Assembly: GCA_035356615.1 (NCBI GenBank)
Contig: DAOQSN010000011.1
Location: 57,349 to 121,348 of the forward strand
Origin: JAKQDH01 sp029558835
GTDB taxonomy: Bacteria; Planctomycetota; Phycisphaerae; UBA1845
Length of the DNA: 64,000 nt
Reading direction: 5' to 3'
The notes below the pieces were generated by a model that had not been told where the DNA came from, did no database searches, and worked only from the letters and a program-made list of their open reading frames with translations. Positions 25,189 to 34,092 of this stretch are shown piece by piece (the stretch's first letter is position 1; every line of letters starts with the position of its first letter). Position numbers and translations under genes: made by a program.

Positions 25189-25377
25189 GCATCGACCCAC
25201 AATGCGACCTGTCCGGCATTCGAATCAAGACCAACCTTCAGGGTATCGCGTGCCCGCGACCCGAACAAGATGTGCCCCGTACCGTCGGCCCCCCGCGGCC
25301 AACGTAGCACCGAACAGCTCCCTGCAACGCCGAAGGCGGCGCCCAGAAGCTGCTGGCTTGCCCGAACCGGCAGCAGC

Positions 25378-25506
25378 GTGCCATGCCCAAGCCGAAGACA
25401 GGGTGGCATGCCCAAGCCCGCCCACGGCGGGCGCCGGCATGCTACGCCCGGAGGCAACCGTCCATCGACGCCACGGCATGGCGGCGCCGCGCTTGGCCAT
25501 GCTACC
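25378..25506. repeat. Family A palindromic repeat, copy 5, with doubled left arm
   Basis: A 129-nt copy with two left arms: gtgccatgcccaagccgaag followed at once by gtggcatgcccaagcccgcc. Then come gggcgccggcatgct, a variable centre, ggcatggcggcgccgcgctt and ggccatgctac. It lies in the divergent gap between the kinase and hutI. The rest of the 25,189-25,671 gap shows no clear promoter or other feature. Confidence 0.82.
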
Positions 25507-25671
25507 CCAATCCACCATGCCGGCGCTGCGCTCGCGTACCACCCGCCCGGAAATCTGCGAGCCTTCCGCGCCGTTGCCAACGCGGCTACAATTCGCCGCC
25601 GACGGGCTTCCGGGCGACACCGTGCCGTGCATACCGGCCGCCGCCGTGCCCGGCCGGGGAAGACAAGCCGC

Positions 25672-26910
25672 ATGCTGGCGATTCGCAACATCAACGAACT
25701 GCTCATAGTGCCGCCCGGGCCGGTACCGGGGCGCGCCATGAGGCACATCGAGACGTTGCGCTCGGCGGCCGTGTTGCTCGATGACGAACGCATTGCCTGG
25801 TTCGGGCCCGATGCCGACTGCGACCCCCCTGCCGGCTGCCCCACGCTGGACGCGGCCGGCGGTTGCGTCCTGCCCGGCCTGATCGACTGCCACACGCATA
25901 CGGTCTTCGCCGGCGCGCGGGCGGATGAGTTCGTCCGGCGCCTCGAAGGCGCCACCTACGCCCAGATCGCCGAGGCCGGCGGCGGCATCCGTCGAACCGT
26001 GGAGGCCGTGCGGGCGGCCACCGGTGACGGGCTCGTGGCACTCGCCCAGCCGCGCATCCAACGCATGCTCGCCAACGGCGTCACCACGCTCGAAATCAAG
26101 AGCGGCTACGGGCTCAACGTGGACGATGAGCTCAAGATGCTGCTGGCCATCCGCCGGCTGCAAGCGCATACCCCTGTCGAGCTGGTCGCCACCTACCTCG
26201 CTGCTCACACGACGCCTCGGGAGCGGGCCGGGCGCGCGGATGAGTATCTCGACACGGTGCTCGCGCCGGCCGTGCTGGCCCGCATCCGCGACGAGCGTCT
26301 GGCGGAGTTCTGCGATGTCTTCTGCGAGCGCACCGCGTTCACCGTCGAGCAGGCGCGGCGCGTGCTGACGACCGCCCGGCAATACGGGCTCATACCCCGG
26401 TTGCACGCGGACCAGATCACCCAGATGGGGGCATCCGCCCTGGCGGCCGAGGTGGGCGCGCTGTCCGCGGACCATCTCGAGACCATCGACGACGGCGGCA
26501 TCGACGCCCTGAAGCGGGCGGGCACCGTGCCCGTATTGCTGCCCGGCTGCTCGTTCTTCCTGGGAGTGGAGCAGGCCCCGGCCCGCAGGTTGCTGGAGGC
26601 CGATCTGCCCGTGGCCCTCGCCACCGACCACAACCCCGGTTCCTGCATGATCGAGTCCCTCCCGCTGGTCATGGGCATCGCGTGCACCCAGATGCGTTTG
26701 ACGCCGACGGAAGTGGTGGTGGCCGCCACCGCCAACGCGGCCGCGGCGCTGAACCGCCGTCACCAGGTCGGGGCGATTGCCGTCGGCATGCAGGCGGACC
26801 TCGTTGTCCTCGACGTGCCTGACCATCAGAGCTGGATGTATGAGCTGGGACGCAACTGTGTCCGCTCGGTCGTCAAGAAGGGAAAGGTCGTCGTCGGATT
26901 AACGTGGTGA
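25672..26910 (+). CDS. hutI: Imidazolonepropionase
   Basis: A 412-residue amidohydrolase that opens the imidazolone ring in histidine degradation, giving N-formimino-L-glutamate. The metal motif CHTHTVFAG holds His74 and His76, EIKSGYGLNVDDELKML is the characteristic HutI segment, RLHADQITQMG and LSADHLE supply further metal and substrate residues, and ATDHNPGSCMIESLPLVMG is the C-terminal signature. Length is normal for the family. I place the start at ATG 25,672; the frame is open far upstream but only as non-coding-like sequence. No hutH, hutU or hutG is adjacent, so the remaining steps must be encoded elsewhere. Confidence 0.94.
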   Translation: MLAIRNINELLIVPPGPVPGRAMRHIETLRSAAVLLDDERIAWFGPDADCDPPAGCPTLDAAGGCVLPGLIDCHTHTVFAGARADEFVRRLEGATYAQIAEAGGGIRRTVEAVRAATGDGLVALAQPRIQRMLANGVTTLEIKSGYGLNVDDELKMLLAIRRLQAHTPVELVATYLAAHTTPRERAGRADEYLDTVLAPAVLARIRDERLAEFCDVFCERTAFTVEQARRVLTTARQYGLIPRLHADQITQMGASALAAEVGALSADHLETIDDGGIDALKRAGTVPVLLPGCSFFLGVEQAPARRLLEADLPVALATDHNPGSCMIESLPLVMGIACTQMRLTPTEVVVAATANAAAALNRRHQVGAIAVGMQADLVVLDVPDHQSWMYELGRNCVRSVVKKGKVVVGLTW

Positions 26911-26924
26911 AACGAAGCGGCGGG

Positions 26925-27017
26925 CTCCTCGCCCGGAGGGCGCACGATAGTTGCCAGGGACTTGCGGTCCCTGGCTGAGGCAGCGCCTTTTCTCCTTCCT
27001 TGCCGCCCGGAGGGCGG
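26925..27017. repeat. Repeat C copy 1 (GC-rich, stem gccagggac / gtccctggc)
   Basis: Contains gcccggagggc, then gttgccagggacttgcgg and tccctgg, forming a stem GCCAGGGAC/GTCCCTGGC, followed by a second gccgcccggagggcgg. The same order, cgcccggagggc then gttgccagcgacttccag and tccctgg, occurs at 54,086-54,132. The two copies are the only ones I see in the window. It starts directly after the hutI stop and could serve as its 3' end structure. Confidence 0.6.
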
Positions 27018-27113
27018 ACGAGGGCCGCGAGGAACTCCCAGCCCCTGGCGGGTAGCCCAGATCCTCGGGACCTGGGGGACTGATGACGGCTGGGCGTGTG
27101 CCAAGCTCCGCAG

Positions 27114-27160
27114 AGCATGCTTCCCCGCGACGGCTGTCGCGGGGAAGCATGGCACCCGGG
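27114..27160. repeat. Solo hairpin related to family B, upstream of the epimerase
   Basis: The arms CATGCTTCCCCGCGAC and GTCGCGGGGAAGCATG are perfect 16-bp complements around a 4-base loop ggct, followed by gcacccgg. This matches the central hairpin of family B (gcatgctta-cccgcgac ... gtcgcggg-aaagcatggc), but the outer ends of B are missing. It ends roughly 35 bases before the epimerase GTG start, so it would lie in that gene's leader. Confidence 0.75.
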
Positions 27161-27192
27161 CACCCAAGGTCCAGCGGCGACAGGACGATCGC

Positions 27193-28176
27193 GTGCAACC
27201 CTACTGGTCCCAACGACGTGTCTGCGTAACCGGCGGAGCGGGCTTCCTCGGCCGGGCGCTCTGCGCGCACCTGAAGCAGCAGAAAGCGTCCACGCTCATC
27301 ATTCCCCGGCGGGAACAGTACGACCTCACGCACGCCGACGCCGTCACCCGGCTGTTTGACGACGCCCGACCCGACGTCGTCATCCACCTGGCGGCCGAGG
27401 TCGGCGGCATCGGCGCGAACCGCGACCACCCCGGCCGCTTCTTCTACGCCAACCTCATCATGGGACTTCACCTCATCGAGGAAGCCCGCCGCCGCGGCCT
27501 CGAGAAGTTCGTCCAGGTCGGCACTGTCTGCGCCTATCCCACACACTGTCCGCTCCCCTTCCGCGAGGAGGATCTCTGGAACGGCTTCCCGGAGGAAACC
27601 AACGCTCCTTACGGCGTCGCCAAGCGGGCGCTGCAGGTCATGCTCGAGGCGTATCGCGCGGAGTACGGCTTCAACGGGCTCTACCTCATCCCCGTCAACC
27701 TCTACGGCCCGCACGATGACTTCGATCTACACACTTCGCACGTCATCCCCGCGCTCATCCGCAAGTTCTGCACCGCGGCCGACACCGGCGCGGACACCGT
27801 AGCTTGCTGGGGCACCGGTACGGCCACCCGCGAGTTCCTCTACGTAGACGACGCCGCCGAGGCCATCGTCCTGGCCGCCCGCGTCCACGACAACCCCCAA
27901 CCCATCAACCTGGGCACCGGCGAGGAGATCAGCATCGCCGACCTGGCCGCCCGCATCGCCCGCCTGACCGGATTCACCGGCACCATCACCTGGGACGCCG
28001 CCCAGCCCGACGGCCAACCCCGCCGCCGCCTCGACACCACCCGCGCGGCCAACCTCCTCGGCTGGCGCGCCCAGGTCAGCCTGGACGAAGGCCTCCGCCG
28101 CACGATCGCCTGGTGGCGTCTGAACATGCCCACGCTGCGCGAGGGCATGCCACCTGCTGCCGGCGACCAGCGATAG
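27193..28176 (+). CDS. NAD-dependent epimerase/dehydratase, GDP-L-fucose synthase-like
   Basis: A 327-residue extended SDR. The Rossmann motif is CVTGGAGFLGRALC, HLAAEVGGIGANRDHPGRFF is characteristic of GDP-fucose synthases, and the catalytic Tyr140-Gly-Val-Ala-Lys144 is intact. VNLYGPHDDFDLHTSHVIPA and GTATREFLYVDDAAEAI are further synthase-type signatures. Likely role: epimerase/reductase step making GDP-L-fucose or a related nucleotide sugar for surface glycans. GTG 27,193 gives the usual length; the frame is open upstream through repeat sequence, with AGGAC at 27,182 the only candidate ribosome site. The last residues (EGMPPAAGDQR) are encoded by sequence that resembles a family A arm (gaggGCATGCCACC), so the repeat may have extended the C-terminus. 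Confidence 0.85.
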   Translation: MQPYWSQRRVCVTGGAGFLGRALCAHLKQQKASTLIIPRREQYDLTHADAVTRLFDDARPDVVIHLAAEVGGIGANRDHPGRFFYANLIMGLHLIEEARRRGLEKFVQVGTVCAYPTHCPLPFREEDLWNGFPEETNAPYGVAKRALQVMLEAYRAEYGFNGLYLIPVNLYGPHDDFDLHTSHVIPALIRKFCTAADTGADTVACWGTGTATREFLYVDDAAEAIVLAARVHDNPQPINLGTGEEISIADLAARIARLTGFTGTITWDAAQPDGQPRRRLDTTRAANLLGWRAQVSLDEGLRRTIAWWRLNMPTLREGMPPAAGDQR

Positions 28177-28181
28177 GCGGC

Positions 28182-28300
28182 GTGCGGCATGCCCAAGCCA
28201 GCCGCAGTTGGTGTGTGGCATACCCAAGCCCGCCGGGTGGCATGCCCACGCCCGCCGGGTGGCATGCCCAAGCCCGCTACGGGCGGGCGCCGGCATGCTT
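28182..28300. repeat. Family A repeat, copy 6: tandem left arms without a right arm
   Basis: Successive left arms (gcggcatgcccaagcc, gtggcatacccaagcccgcc, gtggcatgcccacgcccgcc, gtggcatgcccaagcccgct) at about 25-30-base spacing, then gggcgggcgccggcatgctt. The matching right arm gcttggccatgccac is absent. As in copy 1, the left end has been multiplied in tandem. It sits between the converging epimerase and beta-helix genes. Confidence 0.8.
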
Positions 28301-28308
28301 CGGGATGC

Positions 28309-29958
28309 TCATCCGCCGGCGAACACGACCTCGAAGGCTGAGAAGTCCGCGAGGTCCACATCGGCATCGGTATCGAAGTCGAATGCCTCACACCCGAGTG
28401 GATACGGACCGGCTTCCGGGCCGGTCATGCATGCCGTCCAGGCAGCGTAGTCGGCGAGATTCACCGCCCGGTTGCAGTCGTAGTCCCCGCTGCCGAACTC
28501 GTACGCACCCATGTCCACGCGCCCACACAGCAGGCGCGGGTGCCCGTCCAGGTCAGCCTCTCCCGGCGGCGCGCCTGGCTCGTACTCCGGATCGCCGGTA
28601 TTGATACAGGGCGAGGCGGCCGACAGCCGGAGGTTGTCATCGCCATTACCAAGAACGTCGTCGGGCCCGTCCGCGTCCACGAAGAGGGGGTCTACGTTGA
28701 GGTTGCCCTCGCCCGCCCATCCGCCGTGCACATCGCTGTATGCGATGTACACGCTCGTGTAGGGCAAGACTTCTTCGGGCAAGTTGGCCCAGAGGATGCA
28801 GCTACGCACATCAGTGCGCGCCGACGCATGAATCGCACCCCCATGGGAATAGGCAGTGTTCCCGTAGACCGTGCAGTTCTCAAGCGTAACGGGTCCCGAA
28901 GTGTAGACGTATATCGCAGCCCCGCCGTCAGCGGTGTTGTTGTAGAAAGTACAATTCGTCAGTTGTGACGGACCGTCGCAGGCAACCGCACCGCCGAAGA
29001 ACCCCGCGGTGTTGGCGTACATCGTGCAGTTGGCAATAGTGGCCCCCAATGAGGAGATCGCGCCGCCCTCCCAGGTCGCATAGTTGTCATACAGCAGGCA
29101 GTTCGTCATGGTGGCACGGCCGTACACTGCCCCCCCCGTCCCTGCTGAATTATCGGAGAACTCGCAGCCAGTCAGGGTGACATGGCTGGTCCAATCAGCC
29201 CCGACGGCACCACCCCGGTCGGGAGCGATGTTCCGAACGAACCGGCAATTGATCATCACCGGGCAGCTCCCGTCCTCAGCCGAGACCGCACCCCCGTAGT
29301 CGAGTATCGCTTCGTTGTCATGGAAGGTGCAGTTGGTGATGGTGGGGCTGGCCCCCTCGTCACAGTGCACGGCACCACCGTTCATCCCCCTGTTGTCGTG
29401 GAAAATGCAATCGGTGATCGTATGGCTGACGCCCACGCAGTACACAGCTCCGTTGGCTCCCGATCGCCCGTTGTCGTGCAGGATACAGTTGGCAACCGTG
29501 AGACTTGCTACCTCGGACTCGATCGCGCTTACGCCCGCATTGCAGATTGTGAATCCGCAGATGACAGGCCCGGAAACCGGCCCATTGAAGAAGAACGCAC
29601 ATGCAGAGGGCCAGGCGTCGATTACACACGTCTCTGGACCGTTCTGGGAGCGCACCGTCAGGTCTGCCTTCGTCCACCCGAGCCAGACGTTTCCCCAGCC
29701 CGCGTAGTAGCCGTCCAGGACGACCACTTCGTCGCCGGCAACTGCCGCATCCACTCCCTCCCGGATACTGTCAAACGGATGCGCAAGCGAGCCGTCCTCG
29801 TCAGGGTCGCTGCACAACGGATCAGAAGGACACGGATCGTTCGGGGCGTCGTCATCGACGTAGATCGTGCCCCCGAACGCCGCGCCCGAAGTCCCCACGA
29901 GCATGACCACGCCTACCCGCGCGGTCACTGCGATGATCCGACACACTCCCGGCCACAT
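28309..29958 (-). CDS. Secreted right-handed beta-helix protein with dockerin-like C-terminus
   Basis: A 549-residue exported protein. A signal peptide (IIAVTARVGVVMLVGTSGAA) is followed by IYVDDDAPNDPC, a usual opening of planctomycete parallel beta-helix proteins. Residues about 90-440 contain many short repeats of the type ITNCTFHDN, MTNCLLYDN and LTNCTFYNN, each one coil of a right-handed beta-helix. The C-terminal 65 residues (GDYDCNRAVNLADYAAW ... DFDTDADVDLADFSAF) form two Asp-rich dockerin-like calcium repeats. AAGGAG lies eight bases before the ATG. Possible role: polysaccharide binding or cleavage, or a surface structural protein; no catalytic motif was recognised. Confidence 0.85.
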   Translation of the reverse strand: MWPGVCRIIAVTARVGVVMLVGTSGAAFGGTIYVDDDAPNDPCPSDPLCSDPDEDGSLAHPFDSIREGVDAAVAGDEVVVLDGYYAGWGNVWLGWTKADLTVRSQNGPETCVIDAWPSACAFFFNGPVSGPVICGFTICNAGVSAIESEVASLTVANCILHDNGRSGANGAVYCVGVSHTITDCIFHDNRGMNGGAVHCDEGASPTITNCTFHDNEAILDYGGAVSAEDGSCPVMINCRFVRNIAPDRGGAVGADWTSHVTLTGCEFSDNSAGTGGAVYGRATMTNCLLYDNYATWEGGAISSLGATIANCTMYANTAGFFGGAVACDGPSQLTNCTFYNNTADGGAAIYVYTSGPVTLENCTVYGNTAYSHGGAIHASARTDVRSCILWANLPEEVLPYTSVYIAYSDVHGGWAGEGNLNVDPLFVDADGPDDVLGNGDDNLRLSAASPCINTGDPEYEPGAPPGEADLDGHPRLLCGRVDMGAYEFGSGDYDCNRAVNLADYAAWTACMTGPEAGPYPLGCEAFDFDTDADVDLADFSAFEVVFAGG

Positions 29959-30555
29959 TGCTGCTTCTCCTTATGAATGAAGATGATCTTTCAGGTTCCA
30001 CGCCCGGACGTTCGGATGACCCCGCCCGCGAGAGGGCTTGGGAACCTGTGGAAAACGGGCCAACTCCGCCCTGCGGACCAATGCCGAGGCGAGCCGGTTC
30101 ATGAATAGATCTGCCGTAAGACACGGATCTGCGAAAACAACGGTGATTTTAGCCCGTGCTGGGCGCCCGAGTCAAGGATCACTCATACGAATCACAGCTT
30201 GCTTGACACGGCACGGGAGGGGCGGGGGATGACAACCCGCCGTCCACACGCGCTTCAGCGAGCCCTCTGCGCAACTCACGCCGCCTCAGGCGGCTGGCGA
30301 AAGTCAGCGGGCGGCAGCACCAGCCCGTACAAGCTTGCCGGCCCCGCCCGCGACCGCGAGCCGGAACCGAAACCCCAGGCCCCCGGGGCATGCGTGGGCA
30401 TCATCCCCCGCCTGTCCTCTCGATTCGTCGTCGGGCGGCTCCTTGCGGGTATAATCTCGCGGTGGGATTCGACTTGCCCGTATAATGGCCCTGCTGTACG
30501 ATTCTCGCGGAGCAGTTAAGCCGGGCGCGAATCGGGCAGTTCCCGGGGTACGACC
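29959..30555. other. Divergent intergenic region between the beta-helix gene and the nfeD operon
   Basis: About 600 bases without a convincing gene. It holds the beta-helix gene's ribosome site on the minus strand (29,966-29,971), a TTGACA at 30,203-30,208 without a clear -10, and two TATAAT boxes nearer the nfeD start (separate entry). Confidence 0.5.
30443..30486 (+). promoter_or_regulatory. Two candidate -10 boxes upstream of the nfeD operon
   Basis: TTGCGGGTATAAT (30,443-30,455) and TTGCCCGTATAAT (30,474-30,486) form an imperfect direct repeat 31 bases apart. Each contains a perfect TATAAT, rare in such GC-rich DNA. The second lies 70 bases before the ATG at 30,556. No good TTGACA is seen at 16-18 bases upstream of either. 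Likely promoter elements, but unproven. Confidence 0.4.
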
Positions 30556-32367
30556 ATGATGAACTTCGGGCGACAATCGGTCGGTATCGGCGAACGGGAC
30601 CGGGGACCGGGGGCTGGGGTGCGAGCGCTGGCCGTCGCGGTCGCGCTGGCCATCCTGGTGCTGCTGGCACCAACCGCCACGGGGAACCGAGCGCAGCTCG
30701 CTCAGGATGCCCCGACCCCGCCGCCACCCGCGGAGCCAACCCCAGGCACTACCGGTGACCCGGATCCTGCCAATCCCCCGAACCCTGCGAGCGCCCCCGG
30801 GGCCCCTCCCCAATCGACAATCGACAATCGCCAATCGCCAATCCCCGAGGCCCCCGGCGGCCTCGGTATCATCATTCCCATCGACGGTGAGATCAGCAAC
30901 GTCACCGCCGCCAGCCTCACCCGCCGCGTGGACGAGGCCCGGCAGCGCAACGCCCGCGTGATCGTCTTCGATCTCGATACGCCCGGCGGCATGGTCACCA
31001 GCACCCTCGACATTACCCACATGATCCGCAACGTGACCGACATGAAGACGGTCGCGTGGATCAACCCGCAGGCGTACTCGGCCGGTGCCATCATCGCGTT
31101 GGCGTGCAACGAGATCGTGATGAGCAGATCGTCCACGATGGGAGATTCGCAGGTCATTCTCGGCGGGCCCACCGGCGCGCAAGCCGTGCCCAAGGAACTC
31201 GAGCCGAAAATCCTCACCCCCGTCCTCGCCGAGCTGCGCGACTCCGCCCGCCTCAACGGCTATGACCCGACCCTGTGCGAGGCGTTCGCCCTGCCGCAAC
31301 TCGAGGTCTGGTGGCTGGAAAACACCGACACGCGGCAGCGGGAGTTCGTCTTGCGGGAGGAGAAGATCAAGCGCATCAGCGACGAGGGGCAATCCACGCA
31401 GCGTCGCGGCGTCTCGGCCGTGGCCCGCTCGCTGCTGGGCAGCGACAAGCCCCTCTGGAAGGTCATCGATTCCTTCCACGACATCGTTCAGCAGAAGGAC
31501 GTGCCGCTCCAGCAGCCCGTTGTCCGCAGCGATCGGCTGCTGCAGATGTCGTGCAGCGAAGCGCACGCCTTCGGCTTCAACAAGGCCATGGTCAGCAACG
31601 AGGCGGAACTGAAGGCCCGCTACGGCCTCACCGAGTTGCAGCGCCTGGAAAGCTCCTGGTCGGAGAACCTGGCCGGCTGGCTGACCTCGATGTACGTCCG
31701 GGCGTTCTTGCTGATCGTGATCTTCCTGGCCGCCTACGTCGAGTTCAATACGCCCGGCGTCGGCGTAGCCGGGCTGGTCGCGCTCATCTGTCTGGCCATC
31801 TTCGTCGGAGCGCCGTACCTCACCGGCCTGGCCAACATCTGGGAAATCGTCCTGATCATCCTGGGCGTGGTGCTGATTGCGGTTGAGGTGTTCGTGCTGC
31901 CCGGCTTCGGGGTCGCCGGCATCCTGGGCATCCTCATGGTGCTGGTCGGCGTGCTGGCCACCTTCGTACCGGAGGAACCGGGGCGGTCGTTTCCTCTCTT
32001 CCTCCCCGAGTGGCCGGGCACCGTCGAGTGGATCAAGCAGGGCATCATCGCCCTCGTCTCGGCGCTCGCGGCGTCGCTGGCCGGGATGGTCGTGCTCAGC
32101 AAGTTGTTGCCGCAGACGGCCGCCTTCCGCCGCCTCGCCCCGGCCAACCCCACGCCCTCGCAGGTCATGGTGGAAGACCCTTACCAGGGTGCCGCCCGCG
32201 TGGGCGACCTGGGCGTGGCCGAGGGCCCGCTGCGCCCGGCCGGCAAGGCCCGTTTCGGATCGGTACTGGTGGACGTAGTCTCCGAAGGTGACTTCATCGA
32301 ACCGGGTGCGCAGGTGCAGGTGGTCGTGCGCCGCGGCAACCACGTCGTGGTCCGCCCCGTCGCCTGA
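30556..32367 (+). CDS. NfeD-family membrane-bound serine protease (ClpP-class)
   Basis: A 603-residue long-type NfeD protein. An N-terminal signal helix (LAVAVALAILVLLAP) is followed by a Pro-rich linker and a ClpP/SppA-like serine protease domain at about 105-340; AYSAGAIIALACNEIVMS includes the likely nucleophile Ser175. Four or more helices follow at about 385-500 (AFLLIVIFLAAYVEF, LVALICLAIFVGAPYL, IVLIILGVVLIAVEVF, LGILMVLVGVLATF). The C-terminal NfeD OB-fold begins after another helix (GAARVGDLGVAEGPLRPAG). Long NfeD proteins cooperate with stomatin/flotillin partners, consistent with floA two genes downstream. The start could be either of two adjacent ATGs (30,556/30,559). Confidence 0.92.
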   Translation: MMNFGRQSVGIGERDRGPGAGVRALAVAVALAILVLLAPTATGNRAQLAQDAPTPPPPAEPTPGTTGDPDPANPPNPASAPGAPPQSTIDNRQSPIPEAPGGLGIIIPIDGEISNVTAASLTRRVDEARQRNARVIVFDLDTPGGMVTSTLDITHMIRNVTDMKTVAWINPQAYSAGAIIALACNEIVMSRSSTMGDSQVILGGPTGAQAVPKELEPKILTPVLAELRDSARLNGYDPTLCEAFALPQLEVWWLENTDTRQREFVLREEKIKRISDEGQSTQRRGVSAVARSLLGSDKPLWKVIDSFHDIVQQKDVPLQQPVVRSDRLLQMSCSEAHAFGFNKAMVSNEAELKARYGLTELQRLESSWSENLAGWLTSMYVRAFLLIVIFLAAYVEFNTPGVGVAGLVALICLAIFVGAPYLTGLANIWEIVLIILGVVLIAVEVFVLPGFGVAGILGILMVLVGVLATFVPEEPGRSFPLFLPEWPGTVEWIKQGIIALVSALAASLAGMVVLSKLLPQTAAFRRLAPANPTPSQVMVEDPYQGAARVGDLGVAEGPLRPAGKARFGSVLVDVVSEGDFIEPGAQVQVVVRRGNHVVVRPVA

Positions 32368-32402
32368 CCCCACGGCCCGAAGACCGCTCTGCAGGGTGGC
32401 GT

Positions 32403-32894
32403 ATGTCCGAAGCCATGATCCTCACTGTCCTGTACCTGGCCGGCATTCTCGTGCTGGTCGCGGAGATCTTCATCCCCTCGCACGGCATCCTCACCGTCGT
32501 CGGCATCGGGCTGCTGGTCGCCGGAATCGTCAGGACGTTCATGGACTTCGGGCGGGAAGCGGGCGTGGTGGCCGTCCTCGCCTGCATGATTGTGGTGCCC
32601 TGCATGGCCGGCGTCGCCATCAGGTACTGGCACCGTACGCCGTTCGGGCGTAGAATTTCACCGCCGAACCCCGTGTTGAGCACGGCCGACGTCGGCGTGC
32701 CCGTCGCCGACCTCGAGCGCCTGGTCGGTCAGACCGGCAAGGCCGTCTCGACCCTTCGGCCCGTGGGCGTCTGCGACTTCGGCGGCCAGCGCGTCTCCTG
32801 CGTGGCGGAGCTCGGCATGATCGCGCCAGGTACCACTGTGCAGGCGGTGCGGGTATCCGGCCCTAACCTGGCGGTGATCGAGAAGAAGACCTGA
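32403..32894 (+). CDS. Short NfeD-family membrane protein
   Basis: A 163-residue protein with two or three N-terminal helices (ILTVLYLAGILVLVAEIFIP, ILTVVGIGLLVAGIV, VVAVLACMIVVPCMAGVAI) and a C-terminal OB-fold of the NfeD type (LVGQTGKAVSTLRPVGVCDF ... GTTVQAVRVSGPNLAVIE). AGGGTGG lies three bases before the ATG. It starts 35 bases after the long NfeD gene and precedes floA by 33 bases, so all three are probably co-transcribed. It likely supports membrane-microdomain assembly with FloA. Confidence 0.9.
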   Translation: MSEAMILTVLYLAGILVLVAEIFIPSHGILTVVGIGLLVAGIVRTFMDFGREAGVVAVLACMIVVPCMAGVAIRYWHRTPFGRRISPPNPVLSTADVGVPVADLERLVGQTGKAVSTLRPVGVCDFGGQRVSCVAELGMIAPGTTVQAVRVSGPNLAVIEKKT

Positions 32895-32927
32895 GAAGTC
32901 GGAATCTCGAAGTGAAAGGTGGATGAC

Positions 32928-33977
32928 ATGACAGCTTTCGTCCCCATGTTGGGTACGGTGTCAACCGGGTTGTTGGTGGTGGCGGGCATCCTCGGCCTCG
33001 TCATCCTGGTCGTCCTGTTCATCATCGCCCAGTTCTTCCGGCTCTGGCTTCAGGCGTTCATGAGTCGGGCCAACGTCGGCATCGGCGACCTCATCGGCAT
33101 GCGCCTGCGCAAGGTGGACGCCAACACCGTCGTGATCGCCAAGATCCAGCTCGTCAAGGCCGGCATTCACGACATTTCCACCAATGACCTGGAAAGTCAC
33201 TACCTGGCCGGCGGACGCGTGTACAACGTGACCCGTGCGATCATCGCGTCCAACCGCGCGCTCATCGACCTCGACTGGAAGAAGGCCTGCGCGATCGACC
33301 TCGCCGGCCGCGACATTGTCGATGCGGTCAACACCAGCGTATACCCGAAGGTCATCGACGTGCCCAACCCCACCCTCGGTCGGCAGACCATTGACGCCGT
33401 CGCCGTCGACGGCATTCAGCTCAAGGCCCGCGCCCGCGTCACCGTGCGCACCAACATCCGCCAGCTCATCGGCGGCGCCACCGAGGAAACCGTCATCGCC
33501 CGCGTCGGCGAGGGCATCGTCAGCGCCATCGGCTCCGCCGAAACCTATAAGAAAGTGCTGGAAAACCCCGACCGCATCAGCAAGGCCGTCCTTGCCAAGG
33601 GCCTCGACTCCGGCACCGCCTTCGAGATCCTCTCCATCGACATCGCGGACGTCGACGTCGGGGAGAACATCGGCGCCACCCTCCAGGCCAACCAGGCCGA
33701 GGCCGACAAGCGCCGCTTCCAGGCCGAGGCCGAGAAGCGCCGCGCGATGGCCATCGCCCTCGCCGCCGAAAACCGCGCCAAAATCGAGGAAAACCGCGCC
33801 CTGGTTACGCTGGCGGAGGCGGAAATCCCCAAGGCCATGGCCGAGGCGTTCCGCAAGGGCAACCTCGGTATCATGGACTACTACCGCCTGCGCAACATCC
33901 AGGCGGATACCGCCATGCGGCACGCCATCGGCGGCGACGAACCCGAACACAAACTACCGACACCACCGGAACACTGA
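32928..33977 (+). CDS. floA: Flotillin-like protein FloA
   Basis: A 349-residue flotillin-like scaffold for functional membrane microdomains. The N-terminal hairpin LLVVAGILGLVILVVLFIIA anchors it. The SPFH-like core includes DLIGMRLRKVDANTVV, HDISTNDLESHYLAGG, RAIIASNRALIDLDWKKACA and AIDLAGRDIVDAV, all typical of FloA. The Ala/Glu-rich coiled coil (QANQAEADKRRFQAEAEKRR onward) with repeated EA pairs is at about 255-310. ATG 32,928 is preferred, with AAAGGTGG about five bases upstream; the frame is also open from a GTG at 32,919. The last gene of the nfeD-nfeD-floA set. Confidence 0.94.
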   Translation: MTAFVPMLGTVSTGLLVVAGILGLVILVVLFIIAQFFRLWLQAFMSRANVGIGDLIGMRLRKVDANTVVIAKIQLVKAGIHDISTNDLESHYLAGGRVYNVTRAIIASNRALIDLDWKKACAIDLAGRDIVDAVNTSVYPKVIDVPNPTLGRQTIDAVAVDGIQLKARARVTVRTNIRQLIGGATEETVIARVGEGIVSAIGSAETYKKVLENPDRISKAVLAKGLDSGTAFEILSIDIADVDVGENIGATLQANQAEADKRRFQAEAEKRRAMAIALAAENRAKIEENRALVTLAEAEIPKAMAEAFRKGNLGIMDYYRLRNIQADTAMRHAIGGDEPEHKLPTPPEH

Positions 33978-34011
33978 TGGAGGAAGGCAAGCGGCAAGAG
34001 GCAAGAGACAC

Positions 34012-34065
34012 AAGTAGGGTGGGCACCGCCCACCACCGTAGGGCGGGCTCCGCCCGCCGCTTTGA
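34012..34065. repeat. REP-like double hairpin (GGTGGGC/GCCCACC and GGGCGGGC/GCCCGCC)
   Basis: After floA, gtagggtgggcaccgcccacc and gtagggcgggctccgcccgc are two adjacent short hairpins sharing the leader gtaggg. Such gtaggg-type repeats are dispersed in many GC-rich genomes. They may act as the floA 3' end; no T-run follows. Confidence 0.6.
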
Positions 34066-34092
34066 CAATTAACGGCGCGCGGATGACGCCCG

